Shown here piece by piece: positions 17,321 to 25,796 of a stretch of DNA of 64,000 bases. The notes beneath the pieces were generated by a model that worked only from the letters and a program-made list of their open reading frames with translations, ran no database searches and was not told the origin of the DNA. The stretch is taken from contig CANNFT010000007.1 in the NCBI GenBank assembly GCA_947503895.1, forward strand, positions 62,001-126,000. Direction: 5' to 3'. Position numbers and translations under genes: made by a program. The first letter of the stretch is position 1. Each line of letters starts with the position of its first letter. This stretch comes from an uncultured Saccharospirillaceae bacterium. Its GTDB lineage: Bacteria; Pseudomonadota; Gammaproteobacteria; Pseudomonadales; Oceanobacteraceae.

Positions 17321-19270
17321 ATGGCTGGCCGCATCCCAGAAAGCTTCATTGACGAACTGCTGTCACGCACCAACATTGTTGATGTGGTAGACGGTCGTGT
17401 TCGCCTGAAAAAAGCCGGTAAAAACTACCACGCCTGCTGTCCATTCCATAACGAAAAAACCCCCTCTTTTACTGTGAGTCTCGACAAGCAATTTTACTAT
17501 TGCTTTGGTTGCGGAGCGAAAGGCAACGCACTGGGCTTTGTTATGGAATTTGACAATGTCGACTTCCCAGAGGCCATCGAAACCCTTGCGGGCGCATTGG
17601 GCATGGAAGTCCCGAGAGAAGAAACCAGCCCTTTTCAGCAACAGCAGCAAAAAGCCAAAGTCAGTCTGTATGAATTAATGGAAGCCGCCGATACGTTTTA
17701 TCAGCAACAATTGCGCTTCCACCAAGATAAACAAGCCCCTGTTGAATACTTAAAAAACCGCGGCCTATCCGGTAAAGCGGCTAAGTACTTTCATATCGGC
17801 TACGCTCCTGCTGGCTGGGATAACCTTAAAGCCGCACTCGGTACAGATGAAGAAAAAACGCAAGGGCTGATTGATGCAGGCATGCTGATTCAGAAAGACG
17901 GTGGTGGCACCTACGACCGTTTTCGTAATCGCATTGTTTTTCCGATACGTGATTTGCGAGGCCGCACCATCGCATTTGGGGCTCGCACGCTCGGTGATGA
18001 CAAGCCCAAATACCTAAACAGCCCAGAGACCCCCATTTTCAACAAGGGTCATGAACTATACGGACTGTACGAATGCCGGCAAATCCGACAAACCCTTAAG
18101 CGATTTCTGGTCGTTGAGGGCTATATGGATGTTGTGGCACTGCACCAATTCGGCATTCATTACGCCGTCGCAACACTCGGCACCGCCACCAGCGACACAC
18201 ACCTTAAAAAGCTGTTTAAAATTGCACCAGAAGTTGTGTTCTGTTTTGACGGTGACAGTGCAGGACAACGGGCAGCCAAGCGGGCCTTAGAGATCGTACT
18301 GCCCATCCTCGAAGACGGGCAGCAGATTCGTTTTCTATTCCTGCCCGACGGTGAAGACCCCGATTCATTGGTGAGAAAAGAAGGTAAGGACGGATTTGAG
18401 TTGCGCATGAAGCATGCTCTGCCTGTCTCTGACTTTCTGCTAAATACCCTAAAAGAGGACATCGATCATCCGGAAAGTTTAGATGGTCGTGCTCGGTTAG
18501 CTTCACTCGCTGCACCTCGCATCGCCGGCATACCAGGTGTCGCACTCAAGAGCCTTTTTTGGCAAGCCTTAGCAGAAGCGACCCACCTCAGCACGGATGA
18601 ACTAAAAGGGCTGGCGAAGGATGCGACATCACCTCATGAAACACTGCCTAGCAATACATTAAGCCATCAACCACCTTCGGCGCCCTCTTTATACGAAGAC
18701 GCATCTGCCCATAAAAGTGAACCGGCTGAAGGCTTAGACGAGCCCGTTAGAATCCAAGATACCGTACTAGTACAAACCACCATTGGACTCATTCTTCACG
18801 CCCCGACCATTATTCAACCCACAGGTGATTACCGCTATCTAGCACAACTCAGTGGCACCTATGGCAGGCTATTACACAAACTGGTGCATCAACTGCAGCA
18901 ACATGAGCAGTCTGAACTTCTAGGCGTGATTACCTCACTGGGCACTGATCCAGATCTAGAGCACTACAAGTACCTCGCCAGCCAAACAAACCAGCAAAAA
19001 GGCCACTTACAGCTGGAGCAAGAAGCTCGCGATGCTCTGCGCCACTTACGAGAATTGGTCCGTAAACACGATGCCCAGCGCAGCCGACAATCACTTCAAC
19101 AGCTGGGGGCACATGTCCGCAGCAAAGACATACCCGATAGCATTCTTATCCCATTGAAACGAAAAGAACTCAGCGTACTCGAAGATAAGATCCAAAAAGC
19201 GGGAGGACTGGAACACCTGCCTCCCCGCGAACAAGCAAAATTCCATGAGCTTAAAGCGCTTTTGGGTTGA
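17321..19270 (+). CDS. dnaG: DNA primase
   Basis: 649 residues. It makes RNA primers at the replication fork. The CHC2 zinc finger has C40, H43, C61 and C64 (CPFH and CFGC). The catalytic core holds the TOPRIM motifs FLVVEGYMDVVAL and CFDGDSAGQRAA. Residues about 425-500 form a divergent, serine- and proline-rich linker, and the last 150 residues are the helicase-binding domain that touches DnaB. This C-terminal part is longer and more variable than the E. coli protein (581 residues). Third gene of the rpsU operon; rpoD starts 124 bases later. Confidence 0.97.
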   Translation: MAGRIPESFIDELLSRTNIVDVVDGRVRLKKAGKNYHACCPFHNEKTPSFTVSLDKQFYYCFGCGAKGNALGFVMEFDNVDFPEAIETLAGALGMEVPREETSPFQQQQQKAKVSLYELMEAADTFYQQQLRFHQDKQAPVEYLKNRGLSGKAAKYFHIGYAPAGWDNLKAALGTDEEKTQGLIDAGMLIQKDGGGTYDRFRNRIVFPIRDLRGRTIAFGARTLGDDKPKYLNSPETPIFNKGHELYGLYECRQIRQTLKRFLVVEGYMDVVALHQFGIHYAVATLGTATSDTHLKKLFKIAPEVVFCFDGDSAGQRAAKRALEIVLPILEDGQQIRFLFLPDGEDPDSLVRKEGKDGFELRMKHALPVSDFLLNTLKEDIDHPESLDGRARLASLAAPRIAGIPGVALKSLFWQALAEATHLSTDELKGLAKDATSPHETLPSNTLSHQPPSAPSLYEDASAHKSEPAEGLDEPVRIQDTVLVQTTIGLILHAPTIIQPTGDYRYLAQLSGTYGRLLHKLVHQLQQHEQSELLGVITSLGTDPDLEHYKYLASQTNQQKGHLQLEQEARDALRHLRELVRKHDAQRSRQSLQQLGAHVRSKDIPDSILIPLKRKELSVLEDKIQKAGGLEHLPPREQAKFHELKALLG

Positions 19271-19394
19271 AAAAACAAACCTAGGCCCCATATTGGCCTC
19301 ACATCACTCACTTCTTACTGGATAACGCCTAACCAGAAAGATATAATTTCCGGTTTACTATTTCGCGCGACAGTACAGGACATACAGGGTATCT

Positions 19395-21236
19395 ATGGCC
19401 GCCACACAACAGTCCCGTCTAAAGGAACTCATAGCCAAGGGTAAGGAACAGGGTTACCTGACTTACGCTCAGGTTAACGACCACCTCCCAGATGACATTG
19501 CTACCCCAGAACAGGTCGAAGACATCATTCGGATGATTAACGACATCGGCATTAATGTTGCCGAAGTCGCTCCCGATGCCGACACCTTGTTAATGGGCGA
19601 CAGCTCCACCGATGAGGCGGCTGCTGAAGAAGCCGCTGCCGCCTTGGCCGCTGTAGAAAGTGACGTGGGTCGAACCACCGACCCCGTGCGCATGTACATG
19701 CGTGAAATGGGCACCGTCGAGCTGCTAACACGCGAAGGCGAAATCGTCATCGCTAAGCGGATCGAAGAAGGCATCCGTGAAGTCATGTCTGCCTTGGCAT
19801 ATTACACGCCTGCCGTGCGAACCATTGTTGATGCATGCTTCGAAGCACTGGCTGATGAAGAAGTTAATCGCCTCTCCGACGTATTTAACGGGTTTATTGA
19901 TCCGTCTGATGACGTCCCTGTGCCTGCAACCCCCATCTCGACTGAGCCAAAAGTCGAAGAAGAGAAAGACGAAGGTGACGAAGCAGATAGCGAAGACGAC
20001 GAAGATGAAGACGAAGCTCCAACGGGGCCAGACCCAGTTGAAGTGAAACGTCGCATGTCTGAAGTTGAGGATCAGCTCAACATCGCAGAAGCCATGATCG
20101 AAAAGCATGGCCGTGGCAGCAAGCAAGCAGACAAAGAGCTGGCCGCATTAGCAGAACTATTTGCGCCCATTAAATTGTCGCCAAAATATTTTGAAGAATT
20201 GGTCGGCACGGCACGTGACAACCTAGATGCTATCCGCGCACAAGAACGCCAAATCATGGTGATCTGTACGCGTAAATGTAAGATGGACCGCAAAGAGTTC
20301 ATCAAGTCATTCCAAGGCAGCGAAGGTAAGGACGAGTGGATTGACAGCCTGATCAATGCAGGCAAGCCATATTCAGAGCGAATTGAAGCCTACAAATACG
20401 ACTTGCAACGCTCTCAGAAGAAAATCCGCCAAGTAGAGAAGCGCGTTAGTCTTGATATCTCCGATATCAAAGAGATTAACCGTCGGGTTTCCATTGGTGA
20501 AGCACGTGCTCGTCGCGCGAAGAAAGAAATGGTCGAGGCCAACCTACGTTTGGTTATCTCCATCGCGAAAAAATACACCAACCGTGGTTTGCAGTTCTTG
20601 GATTTGATTCAAGAAGGCAACATTGGCTTGATGAAAGCAGTGGATAAGTTTGAGTACCGTCGCGGCTACAAATTCTCCACCTACGCAACCTGGTGGATTC
20701 GTCAGGCGATCACTCGATCGATCGCTGACCAAGCACGCACCATACGTATTCCGGTTCACATGATTGAAACCATCAACAAGTTGAACCGAGTGAGCCGTCA
20801 AATGCTTCAGGAGATGGGCCGTGAGCCAACGCCTGAAGAACTGGCTGAACGCATGGACATGCCAGAAGACAAAGTCCGCAAGGTATTGAAGATTGCCAAA
20901 GAGCCCATCTCCATGGAGACGCCCATTGGTGATGATGAAGATTCCCACTTGGGTGATTTCATTGAAGATACCGGCACCGAAAGCCCGATTGAGTCAGCAA
21001 CAGAAGAAGGCTTGATCGAAGCCACTCGCGGTGTACTAAATGGTCTTACTGCTCGTGAATCAAAGGTACTGCGCATGCGCTTTGGTATCGACATGAATAC
21101 GGATCACACACTTGAAGAAGTCGGTAAGCAGTTTGATGTCACGCGTGAGCGTATTCGTCAAATTGAAGCCAAAGCGCTTCGTAAGCTGCGCCATCCAAGC
21201 CGTAGCGACCATTTGCGCTCATTTTTAGATGAATAA
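19395..21236 (+). CDS. rpoD: RNA polymerase sigma-70 factor
   Basis: 613 residues, the size of E. coli RpoD. Region 1.1 spans about residues 1-80 and region 1.2 is [25 protein letters not shown]. A long acidic non-conserved region (about 170-225, dense in E and D) follows, then region 2 with [18 protein letters not shown] and [15 protein letters not shown] for -10 recognition. Region 3 is next, and region 4 has [20 protein letters not shown] for -35 recognition. The primary sigma factor of the cell. A strong terminator at 21271 ends the operon. Confidence 0.98.
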   Translation: MAATQQSRLKELIAKGKEQGYLTYAQVNDHLPDDIATPEQVEDIIRMINDIGINVAEVAPDADTLLMGDSSTDEAAAEEAAAALAAVESDVGRTTDPVRMYMREMGTVELLTREGEIVIAKRIEEGIREVMSALAYYTPAVRTIVDACFEALADEEVNRLSDVFNGFIDPSDDVPVPATPISTEPKVEEEKDEGDEADSEDDEDEDEAPTGPDPVEVKRRMSEVEDQLNIAEAMIEKHGRGSKQADKELAALAELFAPIKLSPKYFEELVGTARDNLDAIRAQERQIMVICTRKCKMDRKEFIKSFQGSEGKDEWIDSLINAGKPYSERIEAYKYDLQRSQKKIRQVEKRVSLDISDIKEINRRVSIGEARARRAKKEMVEANLRLVISIAKKYTNRGLQFLDLIQEGNIGLMKAVDKFEYRRGYKFSTYATWWIRQAITRSIADQARTIRIPVHMIETINKLNRVSRQMLQEMGREPTPEELAERMDMPEDKVRKVLKIAKEPISMETPIGDDEDSHLGDFIEDTGTESPIESATEEGLIEATRGVLNGLTARESKVLRMRFGIDMNTDHTLEEVGKQFDVTRERIRQIEAKALRKLRHPSRSDHLRSFLDE

Positions 21237-21270
21237 TCTATAAAATCATAGACTTACATCTAGTCAAACG

Positions 21271-21305
21271 GAGCATCGGACTATATAATCCGATGCTCTT
21301 TTTTT
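21271..21305 (+). terminator. Terminator of the rpsU-yqeY-dnaG-rpoD operon
   Basis: GAGCATCGGA (21271-21280) pairs perfectly with TCCGATGCTC (21289-21298), followed by seven T. Confidence 0.9.
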
Positions 21306-21341
21306 AAGTCTGCGCACAGCAACTTAAGAAATCTGTAAAAT

Positions 21342-21418
21342 GGGCCTTTAGCTCAGTTGGTCAGAGCGCTCGACTCATAATCGATCGGTCGCAGGTTCAA
21401 GTCCTGCAAGGCCCACCA
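21342..21418 (+). tRNA. tRNA with CAU anticodon, most likely tRNA-Ile2 (lysidine-modified)
   Basis: 77 bases with an encoded CCA end. The acceptor stem GGGCCTT (21342-21348) pairs with AAGGCCC (21408-21414), and A21415 is the discriminator. The anticodon CAT is at 21376-21378. The anticodon arm CGACTCATAATCG and the following GGTCGC are those of E. coli ileX rather than elongator tRNA-Met, so I call tRNA-Ile2, in which TilS converts C34 to lysidine to read AUA. Initiator tRNA is excluded by the paired first position. A TilS-specific identity test would settle it against tRNA-Met. It lies 36 bases after the rpoD terminator. Confidence 0.85.
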
Positions 21419-21760
21419 TTTTACTTCCCTTTATTTTTCCCCTGTCACCTTAAGACATTCTTTCAAGCCTTGATTTCATCTCCTAGACGTCTATTCAAGT
21501 TCAACTGCACAGTATTTTTTGTGGAGATAAATGCATTCTATTGACCTCTAAAGTTGTTAACCGATCATTAAGACATCACCTTTCTCTAGCGATATAAAAC
21601 TTTACCGTGCCAATATTTTGCCCATGCTGGATGTTGCAATGATGAGTCGGCAGAGCGTCCCCTCTTCTACATGCGTCCATAGTGGAACAATAATCTTTGA
21701 GGTATTCCGCGCTGTTCTGTCGTATGGCATTGATGACTGTTGCCAAAGGGCGATGCTTTT
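21419..21760. other. Non-coding stretch with no supported feature
   Basis: Between the tRNA and the terminator of the small heat-shock gene I see no convincing gene, hairpin or repeat. Confidence 0.5.
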
Positions 21761-21784
21761 AAAAAAGGCGGATCTCTCCGCCTT
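21761..21784 (-). terminator. Terminator of the Hsp20 gene at 21792
   Basis: AAGGCGGA (21765-21772) pairs with TCCGCCTT (21777-21784) with a 4-base loop. On the minus strand the stem is followed by six T. It lies seven bases after the stop codon. Confidence 0.88.
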
Positions 21785-21791
21785 CGAGCTT

Positions 21792-22409
21792 TTATGATGA
21801 GATTGAAATGCGTTTCACTTTGTCCTTAGGCAACGATTTTCGCGGAATCTGAATGACCAGCAAACCATTTTTCATATTCGCTGATATTGCCTCTCGGTCA
21901 GCATCTTCAGGCAATGATAGGGTCCGCTGAAAAGCCCCAACACTGCGCTCTATACGGTAATATTGCTGATCATTATGTTCGTTTTTTTCCTCCTTCTGCC
22001 CTTTGACAATCAACGCGTTACCGTTTAGTTCAATTTGAAGATCGTCCTCAGACAAACCCGGCAGGTCAATGGACACTTCATATGCCTGATCATTACCCGA
22101 AATATCCAAGTTAGCTCGATAGTCCATTAATTTAGACGCATCAAACATACCGCCACCCAAGGAGAATGATGGGTCCATTAATCTTGAGCTCAACGGCATG
22201 GCAAACGACCGCCACACACGATTAAACAAATGATCCATCTCACTATGCAGCTGCATTAATGATCCCACAGCTTGATTTTGTGGTCCCGTCAGGGCATTGG
22301 ACCCTGTTGAGTCTTTCGCTGACGCCTCATTCCTTGCTACCGGGATCTGAGTAGCAGAATCATCTTCATGTTTAAACCAATTCCAAGGTTTCAATTTTTC
22401 AAAATCCAT
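21792..22409 (-). CDS. Small heat-shock protein, Hsp20/alpha-crystallin family (larger paralogue)
   Basis: 205 residues from ATG 22409, preceded by GGGAGG; a GTG- or ATG-like extension to 22436 is less likely. The first 100 residues are a variable arm; the alpha-crystallin domain covers about 100-200 (NLDISGNDQAYEVSIDLPGL, LIVKGQKEEKNE, then the C-terminal strand ANMKNGLLVIQIPR). The tail carries KRISISS, an I-x-I motif used for oligomer assembly. Such proteins hold unfolding proteins in a refoldable state. This one resembles the class A Hsp17-type clade. It lies 118 bases after the second Hsp20 gene. The leader can hide the ribosome site in a hairpin (see entry at 22410). Confidence 0.93.
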   Translation of the reverse strand: MDFEKLKPWNWFKHEDDSATQIPVARNEASAKDSTGSNALTGPQNQAVGSLMQLHSEMDHLFNRVWRSFAMPLSSRLMDPSFSLGGGMFDASKLMDYRANLDISGNDQAYEVSIDLPGLSEDDLQIELNGNALIVKGQKEEKNEHNDQQYYRIERSVGAFQRTLSLPEDADREAISANMKNGLLVIQIPRKSLPKDKVKRISISS

Positions 22410-22478
22410 AAACCACCTCCCATTAACAGGTTTCATGTAAATGACGTGCGAGTGAGGATAGGCAAATACGCATCCTCA
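22410..22478 (-). promoter_or_regulatory. Leader hairpins of the 21792 Hsp20 gene, possible thermosensor
   Basis: Read on the minus strand, a 7-bp stem (22453-22459 with 22472-22478) is followed by a small stem that encloses or pairs the ribosome site: AAACC/GGTTT (22410-22414 with 22429-22433), or alternatively ACCT/AGGT. Either would restrict translation at low temperature. Weak stems next to a heat-shock start codon fit an RNA thermometer, but this is inference. Confidence 0.35.
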
Positions 22479-22526
22479 ATTGAATTAGGTAACTTTTTTG
22501 CCTTTAGTGTCTTTCATTAAGCTCTT

Positions 22527-22964
22527 TTACACAGCACCACCTTGATTGATTACAATCGTTTTCGGCTTCATGGCTTCAGGAATTGTTTTCACCAAGCTGA
22601 TGGTTAACAGGCCATTAGAAAGCTCAGCGGCCGTAACTTCGACGTAGTCGGCAAGATTAAATTTGCGCTCGAACGTACGAGTCGCAATACCTTGGTACAA
22701 ATACTGAGGGTCACGCTCACCCTCCACTATTTTGCTACCTATTACCGTCAGCACGCCTTTTTCAACCTTAATATCTAGCTCCTCTTCAGAAAAACCCGCC
22801 ACTGCCAAGGTAATGGCATACTGGTTTTCGTCGAGTGCCTCGATATTGTAAGGAGGGTACCCACTGGATATTGACTCTGCCGTGAGCGCATTGTCGATCT
22901 GCGATGCAAGGCGGTCAAAGCCAATACTGCCACGATAGAGAGGGGTAAGATCAATTGCGTTCAT
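22527..22964 (-). CDS. Small heat-shock protein, IbpA/IbpB-like
   Basis: 145 residues from ATG 22964, preceded by GGAGG at seven bases. It opens MNAIDLTPLYRGSIGFDRL, very close to the IbpA pattern. The alpha-crystallin domain has YNIEALDENQYAITLAVAGF, LTVIGSKIVEGE, YLYQGIATRTFERKFNLADYV and LSNGLLTISLV. The C-terminal PKTIVI carries the I-x-I type anchor. IbpA-like proteins bind aggregating proteins at heat shock and pass them to DnaK/ClpB. The 5' leader has ROSE-like features and a possible sigma-32 promoter (separate entries). Confidence 0.95.
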   Translation of the reverse strand: MNAIDLTPLYRGSIGFDRLASQIDNALTAESISSGYPPYNIEALDENQYAITLAVAGFSEEELDIKVEKGVLTVIGSKIVEGERDPQYLYQGIATRTFERKFNLADYVEVTAAELSNGLLTISLVKTIPEAMKPKTIVINQGGAV

Positions 22965-23041
22965 GTCATATCCTCCATTAGAAGCAATACTCAATAAAAC
23001 AATCACTGGTGAGCCATTCTCCATCTGGACAAACGCTCACG
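22965..23041 (-). promoter_or_regulatory. ROSE-like RNA thermometer in the IbpA-like leader (candidate)
   Basis: On the minus strand the last 25 bases before the start contain TTGCTTCT, AAT and then GGAGGA. CUUCU can pair with GGAGG across a 3-base loop, and the flanking bases mismatch, as in ROSE elements where U(U/C)GCU hides the ribosome site. Upstream is a second hairpin: GTGAGC (23009-23014) with GCTCAC (23035-23040), with an inner TCCA/TGGA stem. The leader of about 80 bases with a 5' hairpin and an SD hairpin matches ROSE layout. ROSE elements are known upstream of ibpA in enterobacteria and pseudomonads. No folding calculation was done. Confidence 0.55.
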
Positions 23042-23050
23042 TACCAATTA

Positions 23051-23075
23051 CTAAGGTCGATCGAATGGATTTCAA
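23051..23075 (-). promoter_or_regulatory. Possible sigma-32 promoter for the IbpA-like gene
   Basis: On the minus strand TTGAAA (23070-23075) stands 13 bases before CCTTAG (23051-23056). The -35 half matches the heat-shock consensus well, the -10 half only partly (CCCCAT expected). Transcription would begin just before the first leader hairpin, which supports the placement. Confidence 0.35.
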
Positions 23076-23262
23076 TTTCGTTTTTTAGAAAAAAAGCATA
23101 TTTCACAAGGCGTTTTCAAAACCCATTTTTATATAAAGGCGTCTCTCTGAAATTCGCTTAATAATTGGTTTTTGTGTGTTACTCAAATGACCTGAACCAC
23201 GCTTTAATCTTCATGTGATAACATGGCTATTTTTCTGTCTAACCAACATCAACACCAAAATA

Positions 23263-24177
23263 ATGAAAAATACGTTTCTCTATATCGCCACGGTCATATT
23301 GTGGGGTTCTTCTTGGATATCAATTAAATTTCAACTTGAAGAGGTGGCTATTGAAACAGCTTTATTTCATCGCTTCCTATTGGCTGCAGGCTTGATGCTG
23401 ATTTTTTGTGTGCTGTTCAAATTACCCATGCGCTTTAGTTTAAGAAATCATGGTTTCATATTCTTGCTGTCTCTATTAAATTTTAGCTTCAATTATTTCA
23501 TCGTCTACCGAGCTCTCAACTATCTCTCTTCTGGTACGGCATCCGTGGCCTTTACTACCATGGTGTTAATGAATCTCTTGAATGTCCGGATATTCTTCGG
23601 GAAAAAAATTGAGCCAAAATCCTATGCCGGTGCAGCGATGGGTATTGTCGGGGTGGGATATTTGTTTTGGGGGGATTTATCAACACTTTCTCTCAATAGC
23701 GATACGACTATTGGCCTCATCTTAACGCTCATAGCCGCTTATGTAGCTTCACTTGGGAACATGATCAGTATTCGTAATTCCGATGCAAAACTTCCCGTTT
23801 TACAGGTTAATGCGCTGTGTATGGCATATGGTTGTTTAATCATCTTTTTGGTCACCTTGATCAGTGGCCATGAGCTGTTTCCAACTGTAAGCCCCACCTA
23901 CATATCATTAAGTATTTATATGTCTGTGTTTGCAACAGTATTTGGATTTGCCGCATATTATGTGCTGTTAAAAAATATAGGGCCGGAAAAAGCTAGCTAC
24001 GCCATCGTTTTGTTTCCTGTTGTTGCGGTATCACTTGGTTTGTATTTTGATGAAACGGATTGGAGTGAGCCACTGGCCTATGGCATGGGGCTCACATTAT
24101 TAGGCAATGCTGTCGTCTTAACGAATTTTTCACGTATTCGAGAACTATATTCAAGGATTCGATATCGCCAAATATAA
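23263..24177 (+). CDS. EamA/DMT-family transporter
   Basis: 304 residues from ATG 23263, ten hydrophobic segments in two EamA repeats. TM1 is FLYIATVILWGSSWISI, the family hallmark. Other segments include FIFLLSLLNFSFNYFIV and FATVFGFAAYYVLL. An inner-membrane metabolite transporter; substrate unknown. A GTG at 23215 would add 16 residues and seems less natural. It is unrelated in sequence detail to the DMT gene at 7790. It diverges from the heat-shock genes and converges on the lytic transglycosylase. Confidence 0.85.
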   Translation: MKNTFLYIATVILWGSSWISIKFQLEEVAIETALFHRFLLAAGLMLIFCVLFKLPMRFSLRNHGFIFLLSLLNFSFNYFIVYRALNYLSSGTASVAFTTMVLMNLLNVRIFFGKKIEPKSYAGAAMGIVGVGYLFWGDLSTLSLNSDTTIGLILTLIAAYVASLGNMISIRNSDAKLPVLQVNALCMAYGCLIIFLVTLISGHELFPTVSPTYISLSIYMSVFATVFGFAAYYVLLKNIGPEKASYAIVLFPVVAVSLGLYFDETDWSEPLAYGMGLTLLGNAVVLTNFSRIRELYSRIRYRQI

Positions 24178-24218
24178 TGATAGCAAGACAACTTCTATAC
24201 AAATTGGCGAATCAAAAA

Positions 24219-25352
24219 CTAAGAAATAGACTGATAGTTTGAATACTGACTCGCCACTTTTTGAATATATCGTCTAGCCTCATCGTGCTTAAGATGACGT
24301 TTTAAATGCTGATACACTTGATCTGAAGTCTGTTTATTAATTTTTAATGCCGCTTTTTTCACATCATGGCTGTTTACATACGATCTTGCGACATTTCCAG
24401 AACCTGTATTGTATGCAGCGATGGTGCAATATAACCTTGCTGTGCGATCTTTAACGGCGGACAAGTAACGATGATTTAAAATATGCAAATAGGCGCAACC
24501 GAGTTCAATGTTCGTTTTCGGTTCAAATAAACGCTGACTACTCATCAATTGAGGCTTTCCATACACCAGACTAGAGGCATCAACACCAGCCGTCTGCGGT
24601 ACGATTTGCATCAATCCAAATGCCGGTGCTGCACTGCGTGCCATCGGATTAAAATGACTCTCTACGTGTATAATCGCTAATATTAACGGTACTTCTATGT
24701 CCCATTTTTTGGCTTGTTGTTTAACCCAGGGTAAGTAACGTTTCGCGCGTGCTGACGTACTATTTTGTGGAAGGGTGTAAGTCACTATCGTGTTGCCAAG
24801 GTTATCTTTTCGAACATCACTCGATCTTGCTAATTCATCAGCCGTATCATTAATATTCCCCATAGCTTCTAAAAGTTCAGCCATGACATGCTCATGATTG
24901 GATACCGTTCCACGGGTGGTTTGGCTTAAAACAGGGTCATTCCGATAAGCATCTGCATAAGTACGTCGTAATACTTTTTTGAGCTCTTTACGAAACTGCG
25001 ATTGATCTTGCTTACCATTTAAAAAACTGATGCGGATTTCATTTCGCTCAAAATCGACGACGCGCTTTACACTCATACTACGATTATATTCAACCCAAGT
25101 TTTGAGGCTACTCACTTCAGCCTCACTCCAAACGGTTAAAATATCATCTTTATACGCCTTGAATGCTTGTTCATACCGCTTTTTGTACTGCTCAAACGCT
25201 TGCTTATATTTGTTGTATTCTGATTCAGAATCTTTCTTGTACGCATTGAAGTCTGAGGTTTCAGTAAGACTCGAGTTATCAGATAGGGCGGGGTAATAAA
25301 TCGTGGGCAAAGCCAGCGCACTCGCCATATAAATGAACTGTCTTCTTTTCAT
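24219..25352 (-). CDS. MltC-like lytic transglycosylase (DUF3393 plus SLT domain)
   Basis: 377 residues. It would cleave peptidoglycan between MurNAc and GlcNAc, leaving 1,6-anhydroMurNAc. The N-terminal half has a coiled lysine/glutamate/tyrosine-rich stretch (about 30-70) and a DUF3393-like domain (TWVEYNRSMSVKRVVDFE). The SLT domain covers about 205-375: catalytic glutamate in IIHVESHFNP, then AFGLMQIVPQTAG and TIAAYNTGSGNVARSY. E. coli MltC is a lipoprotein; here the N-terminus MKRRQFIYMASALALP has no lipobox but a twin-arginine-like start, so Tat export or a plain signal peptide is possible. GAGGAA precedes ATG 25352. Tandem heptamers lie just upstream. Confidence 0.88.
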   Translation of the reverse strand: MKRRQFIYMASALALPTIYYPALSDNSSLTETSDFNAYKKDSESEYNKYKQAFEQYKKRYEQAFKAYKDDILTVWSEAEVSSLKTWVEYNRSMSVKRVVDFERNEIRISFLNGKQDQSQFRKELKKVLRRTYADAYRNDPVLSQTTRGTVSNHEHVMAELLEAMGNINDTADELARSSDVRKDNLGNTIVTYTLPQNSTSARAKRYLPWVKQQAKKWDIEVPLILAIIHVESHFNPMARSAAPAFGLMQIVPQTAGVDASSLVYGKPQLMSSQRLFEPKTNIELGCAYLHILNHRYLSAVKDRTARLYCTIAAYNTGSGNVARSYVNSHDVKKAALKINKQTSDQVYQHLKRHLKHDEARRYIQKVASQYSNYQSIS

Positions 25353-25370
25353 ATGTCAATTCCTCGCTAT

Positions 25371-25391
25371 GCGCCATGCGCCATGCGCCAT
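25371..25391. repeat. Three tandem GCGCCAT heptamers beside the lytic transglycosylase start
   Basis: Perfect copies at 25371-25377, 25378-25384 and 25385-25391, flanked by degenerate copies (tcgctat, gcagtat). On the minus strand they read ATGGCGC three times, ending about ten bases before the ribosome site. Each copy carries an ATG, and a change of one unit shifts the frame of any upstream reading. From the first ATG an 11-codon frame ends TGA three bases before the gene start. Confidence 0.75.
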
Positions 25392-25723
25392 GCAGTATCA
25401 TGCATGAAAGTTTCAATTGAGGAATATTATGGGGATGCGATCAGCCGAATGAAAAGACGAGAAAGCATTAGATGTCATTTTTGTGATTGCGTAGATATAA
25501 ATGATTGCAAAAACAATAAAACTCATCGCGAATTGTCTAGCTCAAATAGAGTGTTGTGAGGATGAGTGACGAAGCTGTCTGTAAAATAAAGTTGATTTGG
25601 TAGGCCTGCATACAAAAACGTCATCTGCAGTCGTGAGGCGTTGCACGACGCTTTGTATCAATATCGGACAATTCCGTGCTGTGGATAACCCGTTCAAGTT
25701 TACACAACCTGACGCGATTGAAC

Positions 25724-25760
25724 GTACCTATTTGGTGGGCGTTTTAAACCAAATAGGTAC
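25724..25760. repeat. 13-bp perfect inverted repeat downstream of the astacin gene
   Basis: GTACCTATTTGGT (25724-25736) pairs with ACCAAATAGGTAC (25748-25760) across 11 bases. There is no T-tract in either direction. It lies 37 bases after the protease stop codon on the minus strand, so it may stabilise or end that transcript, or be a protein site. Nothing else is supported between 25392 and 25796. Confidence 0.6.
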
Positions 25761-25796
25761 ACCTGATTAACTAAACTGTCCCTAACCGTAAATTGA

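Noticed and set aside
21342..21418. Call as elongator tRNA-Met
   Set aside because: The anticodon arm and its flanks match ileX (tRNA-Ile2) better than metT; both share the CAU anticodon, so an alternative remains but is less likely.
25353..25559. Plus-strand reading of 68 codons opposite the MltC-like gene start
   Set aside because: It is built largely from the GCGCCAT repeats and leader of the minus-strand gene and has no ribosome site.
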